From a virus, in IMG/VR virus record IMGVR_UViG_3300030098_005177, positions 1 through 50,535 of that record: a stretch of 50,535 nucleotides of DNA, one strand, 5' to 3'. Each line of letters opens with the position of its first letter. Position 1 is the stretch's first letter. Shown piece by piece: positions 34,932 through 43,444 of this stretch. The translations under genes were made by a program, and so were the position numbers. The notes beneath the pieces were generated by a model. The model was not told the origin of the DNA and made no database searches. It worked only from the letters and a program-made list of their open reading frames with translations.

Positions 34932-35308
34932 TAAAAATCCACCGGTTTAATTGTTCCAGTTGAAGTGTAATTATTTTGGCCTTCTTTTCTGGCCCTAGCA
35001 ACTCCTTTTTCAAATTCTACATCAAAATATTGAGCTGCTTGTATATCAAGATTTCGAGGATCTTTATAACCCTCAGCAATCACCTTAGATACAATATATT
35101 TATGAAATATTGCTGGTAGAGAAGATGAATCAATAAAATCTCCATCCATATCTACAGGTCTTCCAGTATAGTGAACTTTTACTGTTCCACTCGCACTAGG
35201 GGAGATATAATGTGATGTCACGCCATTTACAGTTACTCCACTGTCACTCTTCTCAACAATAGCGATTTCGTCATTCTTTATATAATAATATCTATCAATA
35301 GTAGCCAT
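34931..35308 (-). CDS. Head-tail adaptor, C-terminal half (125 aa)
   Basis: This encodes 125 residues. DRYYYIKNDEIAIVEK...GTVKVHYTGRPVDMDGD...LPAIFHKYIVSKVIAEGY follows the second half of phage head-tail connector proteins, in which a display of the form YYY-G-I...P is followed by a terminal helix. The ATG follows directly, in the same frame, after the TAG of the preceding gene, whose product looks like the first half. GGAG precedes it. The protein is probably part of the neck ring below the portal. Confidence 0.55.
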   Translation of the reverse strand: MATIDRYYYIKNDEIAIVEKSDSGVTVNGVTSHYISPSASGTVKVHYTGRPVDMDGDFIDSSSLPAIFHKYIVSKVIAEGYKDPRNLDIQAAQYFDVEFEKGVARARKEGQNNYTSTGTIKPVDF

Positions 35309-35578
35309 CTATTCTCCTGTAGTATCATCTATTACAGGTCCATCAATTAATCTGGATATTTTTAAATCATCAAAATAAACCTCTTTAATTGTAGAGACCT
35401 TAGCATCTAAACTGTAATATCTTTGGTCAGCGTTTACACTAATACTTAAAACGGAATTTGTTAATTTAGCACGCTCTGCTAATTCAGCCTGAGCATCATT
35501 CACTAACTGACGTATTTCTTTCTCACCAAGATGAGGATGATGCTGTTTAATTCTATCTATCATTTCTTGATACTTCAA
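35309..35578 (-). CDS. Head-tail adaptor, N-terminal half (89 aa)
   Basis: This encodes 89 residues with a TTG start placed just after GGAGGTATAA. A helical N terminus (MIDRIKQHHPHLGEKEIRQL) is followed by RYYSLDAKVSTIKEVYFDD, which is the typical strand after which connector proteins continue as in the next gene. It ends with an in-frame TAG directly before that gene's ATG. Read-through of the TAG would give one 215-residue connector. Confidence 0.55.
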   Translation of the reverse strand: MKYQEMIDRIKQHHPHLGEKEIRQLVNDAQAELAERAKLTNSVLSISVNADQRYYSLDAKVSTIKEVYFDDLKISRLIDGPVIDDTTGE

Positions 35579-36337
35579 TTATACCTCCACTGCTTCATCA
35601 GGCTTAACCCCAAGTCTAGCCATTTCTTGAGTAAGTTTATTTTGTAAATATCCTATTTGTGCATTTACTAAATTTACGATTTCTGAATCTTCGTCTTCTT
35701 GTACAGCCTCACTAATATAAGCTGTTAAATAATTTAAAGACGCTAGTAATGTTAAAGCTTCATTAGCTTCAACTGGCAGGCCATTGATAATTATTGCATA
35801 CAATCCCTTCCCTTGAGAAATATCTGCAGAAATATACCCTACTTCACCAGACAGTAGAGCAGTAGCGTCGCTTTCGTTATACGCCGCATCAAACGCATAC
35901 AGCCTTGCGTAATGTGAACTAGTTGGAACAGGCAGTATATAAAAACTATTTGATTCATCAATTGTACATATCGGGTCCATAGGACTTGCTGCATAAATAC
36001 TATTGCTATCTGATGCACTAAACCATTCGTCTAAATCTACCATTTTACATAGTTTATTTTGCGTGGTAGCACTAACCACATTAGCTCTATAGGCTCTAAT
36101 AAATATTTTACCAGCCATATCAACAGGAGCCTCACTAGTTATTTCAAATTTATTTCCATTAGCTACAGAATAATTACCACGCGCATATAGTAGCTCTGGA
36201 GGGAGTATAGTAATAATTTCTCTAAGAGTATTATCGAACACGTCAGCTAAGCCGTTCTCGTTATAATCTGATACAACGTCTCCTATATAATCTTCTATAC
36301 GGGCTTTAAACGTAGCATTTGGAGTATATTGAGCCAT
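35579..36337 (-). CDS. Virion neck protein (252 aa)
   Basis: This encodes 252 residues. The N terminus TFKARIEDYIGDVVSDYNENGLADVFDNTLREIITILP is helical and the middle beta-rich; the C terminus is again helical (NAQIGYLQNKLTQEMARLG). This alpha-beta-alpha layout and its place between the LamG protein and the adaptor pair suit a tail tube A/neck protein. No signature proves it. AGGAGA is near the predicted start. Confidence 0.5.
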   Translation of the reverse strand: MAQYTPNATFKARIEDYIGDVVSDYNENGLADVFDNTLREIITILPPELLYARGNYSVANGNKFEITSEAPVDMAGKIFIRAYRANVVSATTQNKLCKMVDLDEWFSASDSNSIYAASPMDPICTIDESNSFYILPVPTSSHYARLYAFDAAYNESDATALLSGEVGYISADISQGKGLYAIIINGLPVEANEALTLLASLNYLTAYISEAVQEDEDSEIVNLVNAQIGYLQNKLTQEMARLGVKPDEAVEV

Positions 36338-36453
36338 TATTTTTTACCCTTTTTCTTGTTATCAGTATTATGCTTTCTCCTGGTATCATCTTTAGTTTGA
36401 CCGTGCCAGGGATTACCAATACTATTACTATATACTATTCTCTTTTTACTCAC
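36337..36453 (-). CDS. Very small basic protein (38 aa)
   Basis: GTG 36453 overlaps the end of the previous gene by eight bases and the stop at 36337 overlaps the next start. The product is basic (Lys/Arg/His/Asn) with NPWHGQTK in the middle and a Lys-rich tail. Similar tiny basic peptides with an NPWHG core occur between structural genes of phages, as I recall. The role is unknown. Confidence 0.55.
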   Translation of the reverse strand: MSKKRIVYSNSIGNPWHGQTKDDTRRKHNTDNKKKGKK

Positions 36454-36805
36454 CTGTAAATGTTCCACTTGCAATTAAAGTCTTTGCTTCAGCTTTAGTT
36501 AATACGCTATTACTAGGATAACTCTTTGAGGCCCCTAAAGCTACAATAGCAGTCATTTCCCCTTTAAGTAAAGAGAACGCACCTTTAACTATAATATAGG
36601 CTCCATCGTGAGATTCACGTGGTATCCCTAACTTTCCATCAAATGCTGCTTCTTTCCAGGTTGGCGAAGTATCAACTGAAGTGCTAGCGACCTCACCATC
36701 AGAATCATAAGTATATTTAGTAACTTTTAATTGATCGCTTAAAGCACTTGGTATAGCACTTTCATAAGTTGCTTTATCTAAGCATATATACATTTCGTAA
36801 GCCAT
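36446..36805 (-). CDS. Virion-associated hypothetical protein (119 aa)
   Basis: This encodes 119 residues, alpha/beta mixed, with no recognised family. It overlaps the LamG gene stop by one base (TAATG) and lies in the capsid-accessory part of the late block, so it may help fold or anchor that large protein. The C-terminal LTKAEAKTLIASGTF resembles a small helical cap seen in fibre chaperone or assembly proteins, but that is weak. Confidence 0.45.
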   Translation of the reverse strand: MAYEMYICLDKATYESAIPSALSDQLKVTKYTYDSDGEVASTSVDTSPTWKEAAFDGKLGIPRESHDGAYIIVKGAFSLLKGEMTAIVALGASKSYPSNSVLTKAEAKTLIASGTFTGE

Positions 36806-39800
36806 TAGTCTTGATGTCTCCTTTTCCCTGCTTTATAATTTCTTTCTATTTGACTTGCTGATAGTTCAGTTGCATCATAAATAGCTAGATCATCTACTAT
36901 CCCCATAAAGTGATTAGCCGTAGAACTTCCACTGCCAAGGTATCTATATCTAAAGACTGCATTAAAATCTTTATGATCTCCACTACCGTCTGCTACTGGG
37001 TCATCTTGCAAAATACCATTTACATATAGCCTTAATTCATCATCTGATCCTCTAGTAATTCCTATATGGTACCAAGTATTAATAGCAAAAGCACTTGCTG
37101 ATTCTCCATCTTTTTTATAGTTTAAAAGATAAGTAGTGCTAGCTGCATTAAGTTCTATTCTGTTTGCAGTATCGATACTAATAAAATCATTAGCATTACC
37201 TAAAAATACATTATCAGTAAGAGTTGATGGTTTTAACCAGACTGTTAAACTCCAATTAGCATCATCAGCTAATGTAGTAGTTGATCCCAAATCTACATAG
37301 CCCGTATAATCAGAATCTAAAGGAGCAAATATTCCAGAAGTGAATGATTTATTCATTATAAAGCCTTGAGTATCTCTTTCATCGTGTCCTTTTGGTAGTA
37401 ATAAATATTCTGATGCGCTTGCCGTTGTTCCAGAATTGTTATTAGTATTTGATAAATCATACCAAGCCTCTTTACCACTATTTCTCCAGTAGCCTATTAA
37501 ATCAGATGAAGATGCTATTACCCTTGAATGCAAGGTAGCATTTAATGCTTTTCCATCGTTATATAGTTCTTGGACTTGAGCTGAAGTTAATGCACCATTC
37601 CATACAGATATTTCCGTAATCGAACCGTTAAAGAAGCTTTCATAAACTGCTCCACTAGAATTATGCTGATTAGCTCCTATTGTAACACTATCTATAGTAT
37701 TTACATCGTTAAAGAATTTTTGTGTATCTTCGTCACCTGTACCATCTGCAAGAGTAGCAAGAACGCCATCTAAATATAACGCATTACCACCAGTGTCTAC
37801 AGTTAAAACAAAATGATGCCATTTCCCGTCTATAACACTAGTTTCATATGTTCTCTGTAAAGATAGAGTACCAGCCTCTCTAACGTGAAATCTTAAATGT
37901 CCATTAGCCATAACAAGTATCATAAGGTCACTATCTGCATCTCCATCATCACTTGCACTAAATATAACACCAGATACAGCAGGAGCCTTACTTACAATAA
38001 ACCACCCTGATATTGAACCAACCTCTAGGCTTTGAATCGTACTACTTAAACCATCTATTGTGACATAATCTGCTGCACCATCAAGCCAGAGCATTTCGTT
38101 AAACTTCTGGAATCCTAATTGAGGTATAATAGGTTCAGCATCTGCATTTGACCAACCAGTAGCAAATCCTACTTCTCTAACGCTTGCATCATCCCATTCT
38201 GTGTATCTATTAGATGTAGCAACTGAATTTTTTAATATTAAATGTGTAGTTGAAGCAGTAGCGGTAAAAGTTAAATCAACTACATCATCCGCAGCAATAT
38301 CAGTATCTGAAGCTAAAGCAGAGCCTGTCGCAACTGAATTATTTATATATACCTCGCCTTGTATTGTAGTCTCATTTTTAAGAGTAATCTGAGCTCTATA
38401 TGATCTTCCAGCAACTGTTGTAAAGCTTTGTGAGCAAAACATATCAGGACTACCACTAGCATCATTTGTTACTCTTAACAATCCACTTTCTGAAGATATA
38501 GTCATATCTGTTCCGGCAGTCCAGCCTGTCGCACTACTACCAAAATCTGTATTAGTTAATAATTGAGGGCCATAAAATACAGAAGTACCGTTATTTTTAT
38601 CGCTTACAGGCTTGATAGAAAGATTATCAAAAGTACCTACAAATGCTAAGCCACTCTGATTAATATATATATTTGTATTGCTCTTTGCTGTAAAGTAAGT
38701 AGAAAATGAGCCAATCCCGCTATTTGATACTGCCGCTGCATCAGCACTTGTCCCTAATTCAACTCTAACAGCTCCACTTGTATAAGCAGTAATATCATAT
38801 GAAATTTTATAAGTCTTACCAACAACAATACTGCCAGCACCAGATACAAATACTCTTCCAGTTGCACTTCCGTCACTTGTAAAGGCTGTACCATTTTGAC
38901 TCCAATTAGATCCTGTTGAAGTAAGATCCCAGCTCATATCACTAGTTATTATCTCATTACCCAATCCAGTATTGGCACCATCTATTAAATAAGATTGATT
39001 TCCTCTATGGCCACCTTGCATAGGATACCATACTTTAAGATTTTCATAAGGTAAATTAACTAAAGATTCTCGATTTGTATAAGCATAAGTAACATCATCT
39101 GCAGACCATTCTTTATTCCAAACTTGAAGATTAGCCATTTTACCACCAAACATATCGTTTGCATCTGTGCCATTGTTATATGCTCCAACTTGCCTAAAAT
39201 TCCCTGTATCAGATTTTAAAGATGTTAAAGCTGTTGTATCTGAACTGACAAGGGCTCCATTGATATACATCTTTGCACCTGTGGCTCCATTAAAAGTTGC
39301 TACAATAAATTTCCATTCCCCGTCATCAACAAATCCAGTGCCATCAGTTAGTACAATGCTTGATGAACCATCTGAACTAGGTACAAAAAATACTAAATTA
39401 TCAGCACCATTAAATTTAAAATAAGCCCCTCCACTATTATATGCGCAAATAGCTCCTCTATCTCCAACATCCTTTTTAACCCACGCAGATATAGTTAGCT
39501 CAGTCTCAAGGCCTCCAACATTCCTGGCAAAATCTATCCTATCATTAATCCCGTCAAATTCTAATGCTTGACCTGTAAATGCAGTAACTTTTTTCATAGA
39601 CACATTGTCTATATAAAACTCATTCCCATCACCTGCAGAACTATAAAATCGTATTTTATTATCAGCTGCTGCCTGTGTCCAATAAAATGAATAGCTTGTC
39701 CAAGATGCGTCCGTAAAATTTCTATCCCCAACTTTATTGTCACTTTTACCCAAATATACACCACCATCAACCACTTTAATATCAAAAGATACTAGGTATG

Positions 39801-40083
39801 TTTGACTGGGATTCGCAGTTTGATAATATCCTCTATCTGCAATAGATGTGACAATATGAGCTGCTGTGCTGTGGCCATCGTGCGATACAACTTCTTGTGT
39901 GCTTAAAGTGGCGTCAGTATATGCAGTCCATCCTGTAAAATCTCCAGATCCAAAATCCCCATTTGTAAGGTCTTCCTGAGATTCATCAGGTTTATTAAAT
40001 GGTGCCCAAACAGAACGTCCAGTAGGAATAACTGTTGGTCCAGAAATAAGCTTTTTTGTTACCCTATTGCCTAATCCTAGCAT
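36805..40083 (-). CDS. Multidomain LamG/carbohydrate-binding virion adhesin
   Basis: This encodes 1092 residues. Three LamG/concanavalin-like domains are visible: about 175-340 (ALEFDGINDRIDFA), 665-840 (LWLDGAADYVTIDG) and 910-1080 (GYVDLGSTTTLADD), each with W-F/H-I-x-x-T and LYxNG-like strands. Between them are beta-sandwich modules resembling CBM4 or galactose-binding domains (NGDFGSGDFTGW; NTDFGSSATGWT; YIDNVSMKKV). These bind glycans. The gene follows capsid-decoration genes, so the protein may decorate the head or neck and let virions stick to surface polysaccharides. The N-terminal 40 residues (VTKKLISGPT...) are the likely anchor. Confidence 0.75.
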   Translation of the reverse strand: MLGLGNRVTKKLISGPTVIPTGRSVWAPFNKPDESQEDLTNGDFGSGDFTGWTAYTDATLSTQEVVSHDGHSTAAHIVTSIADRGYYQTANPSQTYLVSFDIKVVDGGVYLGKSDNKVGDRNFTDASWTSYSFYWTQAAADNKIRFYSSAGDGNEFYIDNVSMKKVTAFTGQALEFDGINDRIDFARNVGGLETELTISAWVKKDVGDRGAICAYNSGGAYFKFNGADNLVFFVPSSDGSSSIVLTDGTGFVDDGEWKFIVATFNGATGAKMYINGALVSSDTTALTSLKSDTGNFRQVGAYNNGTDANDMFGGKMANLQVWNKEWSADDVTYAYTNRESLVNLPYENLKVWYPMQGGHRGNQSYLIDGANTGLGNEIITSDMSWDLTSTGSNWSQNGTAFTSDGSATGRVFVSGAGSIVVGKTYKISYDITAYTSGAVRVELGTSADAAAVSNSGIGSFSTYFTAKSNTNIYINQSGLAFVGTFDNLSIKPVSDKNNGTSVFYGPQLLTNTDFGSSATGWTAGTDMTISSESGLLRVTNDASGSPDMFCSQSFTTVAGRSYRAQITLKNETTIQGEVYINNSVATGSALASDTDIAADDVVDLTFTATASTTHLILKNSVATSNRYTEWDDASVREVGFATGWSNADAEPIIPQLGFQKFNEMLWLDGAADYVTIDGLSSTIQSLEVGSISGWFIVSKAPAVSGVIFSASDDGDADSDLMILVMANGHLRFHVREAGTLSLQRTYETSVIDGKWHHFVLTVDTGGNALYLDGVLATLADGTGDEDTQKFFNDVNTIDSVTIGANQHNSSGAVYESFFNGSITEISVWNGALTSAQVQELYNDGKALNATLHSRVIASSSDLIGYWRNSGKEAWYDLSNTNNNSGTTASASEYLLLPKGHDERDTQGFIMNKSFTSGIFAPLDSDYTGYVDLGSTTTLADDANWSLTVWLKPSTLTDNVFLGNANDFISIDTANRIELNAASTTYLLNYKKDGESASAFAINTWYHIGITRGSDDELRLYVNGILQDDPVADGSGDHKDFNAVFRYRYLGSGSSTANHFMGIVDDLAIYDATELSASQIERNYKAGKRRHQD

Positions 40084-40084
40084 A

Positions 40085-40480
40085 CTAACCTATATACGCA
40101 ATACAAGAACCTGTATCAACATCAATTTCTTTCCATCTACCATATATAGTCACCCCAGCAAGAAACTCTACAGAATCAACAACTTGACCTCCGCTACCTA
40201 ATACAGATGTTTCGGAACTAGCGGCCGCATCGTGAGCAGCAGTTTCAGTATTTATAAATTTATTTGCATCTTCCGCAACTAAACCTGAACTAGCATCAAA
40301 AGTAGTATCCTGTAGCATAGTAATTGCAACAAAGCTTTGATTTAAAGGCGGAACAATTGCATCACTACTAGCCTTAGTATATACAGACCCAGCTTGTCCT
40401 AAAGGACTTGAAGGATTAACAGGTCCTTGCCTATCTTGAGTTTGCACTGTACCAGCGTGCGTTATTTTTAAATCACTCAT
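40085..40480 (-). CDS. Capsid/virion accessory protein of marine-phage type (131 aa)
   Basis: This encodes 131 residues. The C terminus GVTIYGRWKEIDVDTGSCIAYIG, in the pattern TIYGRW-x(n)-I-AY-G, recalls small proteins encoded next to the capsid gene in many marine tailed phages. Ser, Ala and Thr dominate. It is between a strong hairpin and the LamG gene. A decoration or head-fibre base role is likely but unproven. Confidence 0.5.
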   Translation of the reverse strand: MSDLKITHAGTVQTQDRQGPVNPSSPLGQAGSVYTKASSDAIVPPLNQSFVAITMLQDTTFDASSGLVAEDANKFINTETAAHDAAASSETSVLGSGGQVVDSVEFLAGVTIYGRWKEIDVDTGSCIAYIG

Positions 40481-40495
40481 AATTTCTCCAGATTA

Positions 40496-40523
40496 GGTTA
40501 AGGGGCCCGAAGGCCCCATAACC
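40496..40523 (-). other. Strong hairpin downstream of the capsid genes
   Basis: GGGGCC and GGCCCC (40502-40507, 40512-40517) enclose CGAA, which reads UUCG on the transcribed minus strand, and GGTTA/TAACC (40496-40500, 40519-40523) extends the stem beyond an A-A mismatch. There is no T tract. It probably stabilises or partly terminates the abundant capsid mRNA. Confidence 0.65.
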
Positions 40524-40542
40524 AGTTGTTAACAAACTAACC

Positions 40543-41049
40543 TTATGATGGGTCAGCGCCTATACCACCTATATCAGACTGCTCTAATCCTGATTGTTCA
40601 GTCCCAACAACACCTGCTATTGATACTTCAATAGAACAGGCATCTTGAATATCTGCGCCGTCTGTAAATAGCCAGATTCGCATATATGGTCCATAAATAT
40701 CTGTACAATCAGCTTCTAATGAAGCGACACTTGCAGCAGATGTATCTATAGTATAATTCAAAGTTACTGAATTTATCCAATTTGGATGAGCGCCACTACC
40801 TGGTGTTACAACGTCTCCTGTTGTTAAGCCATTAGGAGATGTCTGTACATATGCATCAACATCACCATCAGTGGCTGAAGTTTCTGTCACTTTCAAAGTA
40901 ACAGCAAACTTCTTATCTTCCCAATCAAGTAGATCATTAGGAATTTTTGAAGTTGGAATGTAAGTTGCATTTGCACCGCCAGAATCTGCAATAGTAACAG
41001 TTTCTTTAAGTAGTATTGATTTTCCCTCAGTTGTTTTAGTCCAAGCCAT
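40543..41049 (-). CDS. Putative capsid decoration protein (168 aa)
   Basis: This encodes 168 residues. It is beta-rich with Thr/Val strands (FAVTLKVTETSATDGDVDAY; SVTLNYTIDT), comparable in size to head decoration or stabilisation proteins, and it directly follows the major capsid gene. A strong hairpin comes after it. AAGGAGG precedes its ATG, as expected for a product made in large amounts. Confidence 0.55.
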   Translation of the reverse strand: MAWTKTTEGKSILLKETVTIADSGGANATYIPTSKIPNDLLDWEDKKFAVTLKVTETSATDGDVDAYVQTSPNGLTTGDVVTPGSGAHPNWINSVTLNYTIDTSAASVASLEADCTDIYGPYMRIWLFTDGADIQDACSIEVSIAGVVGTEQSGLEQSDIGGIGADPS

Positions 41050-41066
41050 TTATCTAGCCTCCTTCC

Positions 41067-42410
41067 TTAAGAAAACTTAAGAACTGCGTGAGTTTCAGGG
41101 AGACTAATTTCAAGACCAGCTTCAGTGATGATTTGATCTTGACGACCATCAACACCGTTATCTTGAATATTAGTTTCAATGAAGGTATCTCGACTAATAC
41201 CATTACCCGCTAGTGGACGATATGCTACATTAGATAAATCAACAGCAACACAATAATCTTCCCATATACCACGCAATAAGGGTTCAGCTACAAAGTGTAG
41301 ATTACCAAATATTGTGTTAACCATAGTAACGGAATGACCATATGCTCCTGGGATTGAGTTTACATCTAATCTATATTGAGAGCTTCCTACAGTATTATTC
41401 ATAAATGATCCAGCACCTAATTTATTTAAATAAGTAATTACCTTACGAGAAGCAAGAACTAATTTATCACCAGAATTACCAGACTCAGGTGCAAAGAAAT
41501 CTTCCATTGCATCTAAGAAAGCATCATATCCAGATGAAGCATAAGACATATTATATACTTTACCATTTGATTCAGTATAAGGAACAATACCCCAAGTATA
41601 ACGCTTAGGAATACTTGTAGATTGCTCATTAGAACTAGCACCAGTACCGAATAGGAAAGCGTGCTCAATATCCATCTTATGTTCCATAAGCTTACTTTGC
41701 CAAACGCGCTTATACTCGTCTTTAATGCCACGATATTCTGTAGCCATTGAAGTGCCAGAAAATATACTCATTGCAGTTTTGAATATTTGACAATATCCTT
41801 CACTGTCATATAGTTTATCTTCCCAACCTTCTGGAGAATCAGACCCTTCCCCAAATGCGCTGCCAATTACTTGGCCTTGAGCCCCAGCAGAAATAGTTTC
41901 TGTAGAACCAGTTGGATTAAGACAAGTTAATTGATCTGCAGTACCAGAACCAGCAATTACACCTGATGCGTTTGGCTCTAATAAAACAATACAATTAACT
42001 ACTGCACCACTATCTGTTTTAAATGCAATAATGTCATCTTTGTTGACAAAATTTGCAATTTGCTCTGATGAAGCTATTTTTCCATATTCATCATAGTTAG
42101 CCTTTAATGTAGTATTATTACCAGAACCATTAGTACAAGTTCCATTACTGGCGTGAACCGTGATATCAATTGCAGCAGCTGTTCCCAGAACCAAGTTACG
42201 TCTTTGCCATTGATGACGTTGTTCTAAGAATTTAAAAACAGGGTCATTTGTAGCTTTCTTTGCGACTTTCGATAGATATACAAAAAATGGTGATTGTTGA
42301 GGTGCTAATTCAGCAACTCTGTCACCAAAGTTAAAGACTCTACGTGTGTCGTCGATAGAAATACCACCAGGTGTCGCTGCACCAGCCTGACCACTATAAA
42401 AAGTAGACAT
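41067..42410 (-). CDS. Major capsid protein
   Basis: This encodes 447 residues. The position directly after scaffold and portal in the late transcript, the size, and the sequence (acidic N-arm, FVYLSKVAKKATNDP near 45, a long beta region, and a C-terminal domain) fit a HK97-fold major capsid protein. It forms the icosahedral shell on the scaffold core. No active site is expected. A leader hairpin at 42436-42473 lies just upstream. Confidence 0.75.
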   Translation of the reverse strand: MSTFYSGQAGAATPGGISIDDTRRVFNFGDRVAELAPQQSPFFVYLSKVAKKATNDPVFKFLEQRHQWQRRNLVLGTAAAIDITVHASNGTCTNGSGNNTTLKANYDEYGKIASSEQIANFVNKDDIIAFKTDSGAVVNCIVLLEPNASGVIAGSGTADQLTCLNPTGSTETISAGAQGQVIGSAFGEGSDSPEGWEDKLYDSEGYCQIFKTAMSIFSGTSMATEYRGIKDEYKRVWQSKLMEHKMDIEHAFLFGTGASSNEQSTSIPKRYTWGIVPYTESNGKVYNMSYASSGYDAFLDAMEDFFAPESGNSGDKLVLASRKVITYLNKLGAGSFMNNTVGSSQYRLDVNSIPGAYGHSVTMVNTIFGNLHFVAEPLLRGIWEDYCVAVDLSNVAYRPLAGNGISRDTFIETNIQDNGVDGRQDQIITEAGLEISLPETHAVLKFS

Positions 42411-42435
42411 ATTAGTATTCTCTCTTTCTTATTTT

Positions 42436-42473
42436 ACCCTCGATCAGCCCTCTATCGGGCCTTCAAGTAGGGT
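42436..42473 (-). other. Leader hairpin of the capsid gene
   Basis: On the transcribed strand ACCCT and AGGGT (42469-42473 with 42436-42440) enclose GCCC-GATAGA-GGGC (42457-42460 with 42447-42450). It lies in the 68-base gap between scaffold and capsid genes and may stabilise the capsid message or set its level relative to scaffold. Confidence 0.5.
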
Positions 42474-42478
42474 TGTTA

Positions 42479-43441
42479 TTATTTAGTCCACGGATTCTTA
42501 TTATTAAGATCCGATATCATTGAGTCCATAATTTGGTCTTCGGTAGATCCTTGAGCCGCTTGAGACGACCCAGGGAGAACGCCCATAGGCGATGGCACTT
42601 GTTGTGCTCTTTGTGTCTGCTCGAAAGCAGAAGAAGGAGCTGTCGGTGCTGGTGCATTAGTTGGTGCACCTTGTCCCTTTTGGAATCTCCACAATTGTAC
42701 CAAATTATCCATTGTCAAGGATTCAGGAGAAGACATTTGCTGAATAAACTGCTGTGCTTCTTCTGCTCCCATATTATATTGAGACTGTACGTGCTGAGAT
42801 ATTTCTTGAACTTGTCGAGCTTGTTGTATTTTTGCATCACGCTGTTGTTCAGCATCCTTACGCATTTTAGCTTCATTGTCAAGCCTCTCTTGCAATACAG
42901 CCAGATCATATTGATGTCTAAGTCGATTATATTCATCAGAATTATCTCGCCATTCATCCATATCATCTAAGTACCTTGCGCTTTCAGAGGTCGGGTCAGC
43001 ATAGGCTTCCTCCCTATTAAAAGCCCTAGGTTTTTGTGGTTTTTCAGGTGGAGGTGGAAATTCCTCTTTTGCAGGGGCTTCAGGTTGAACAGCTTGCTGT
43101 TGTACTTGCTGTTGCTGATTCCGCAACTGATCTCTTTCATTCTCGAGTTTAGATGCTCTAGATTGCCAATATTCAAAACGAGTAACATCATTTTTATTAT
43201 CAGCAACAGGTTGAGCCTGAGGAGCTTCTTGAACTGGAGGCTGAGGAGTTTCAGTTTGCACTGCTTGAGGTTGTTCTGTTTCGGGTGTTCCAAAAGGGGA
43301 AGCCGTATCGTCAACACCACCTAATATAATATCGTCAATAGATACTTGATTATTGGAGCCTTCTGCAGCAGGTGCAAATGCGCTACTAGCATCATTTGGA
43401 TTAGCTTGTTGAGGGGTGTCCATTGTATTCTGGTTATCCAT
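42479..43441 (-). CDS. Scaffolding protein
   Basis: This encodes 320 residues. It is dominated by Gln, Pro, Glu and Ala: an acidic Pro/Gln-rich N-terminal half and helices with charged heptads (SKLENERDQLRNQQQQVQQQ; RLRHQYDLAVLQERLDNEAK), as in capsid scaffolding proteins. It is placed between portal and capsid genes, the standard scaffold position. It would guide capsid assembly and then leave or be cut. The overlapping frames in this stretch are shadows of its Gln/Leu-rich codons. Confidence 0.72.
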   Translation of the reverse strand: MDNQNTMDTPQQANPNDASSAFAPAAEGSNNQVSIDDIILGGVDDTASPFGTPETEQPQAVQTETPQPPVQEAPQAQPVADNKNDVTRFEYWQSRASKLENERDQLRNQQQQVQQQAVQPEAPAKEEFPPPPEKPQKPRAFNREEAYADPTSESARYLDDMDEWRDNSDEYNRLRHQYDLAVLQERLDNEAKMRKDAEQQRDAKIQQARQVQEISQHVQSQYNMGAEEAQQFIQQMSSPESLTMDNLVQLWRFQKGQGAPTNAPAPTAPSSAFEQTQRAQQVPSPMGVLPGSSQAAQGSTEDQIMDSMISDLNNKNPWTK

Positions 43442-43444
43442 TAC

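Noticed and set aside
40496-40523. Rho-independent terminator after the capsid genes.
   Set aside because: The stem is strong but no T tract follows in either direction, so it is listed as a hairpin only.
42533-43324. Plus-strand open frames opposite the scaffold gene (145 and 96 codons).
   Set aside because: They mirror the Gln/Leu-rich codons of the scaffold gene, have no ribosome binding sites and encode improbable Leu/Ser/Cys-rich products.
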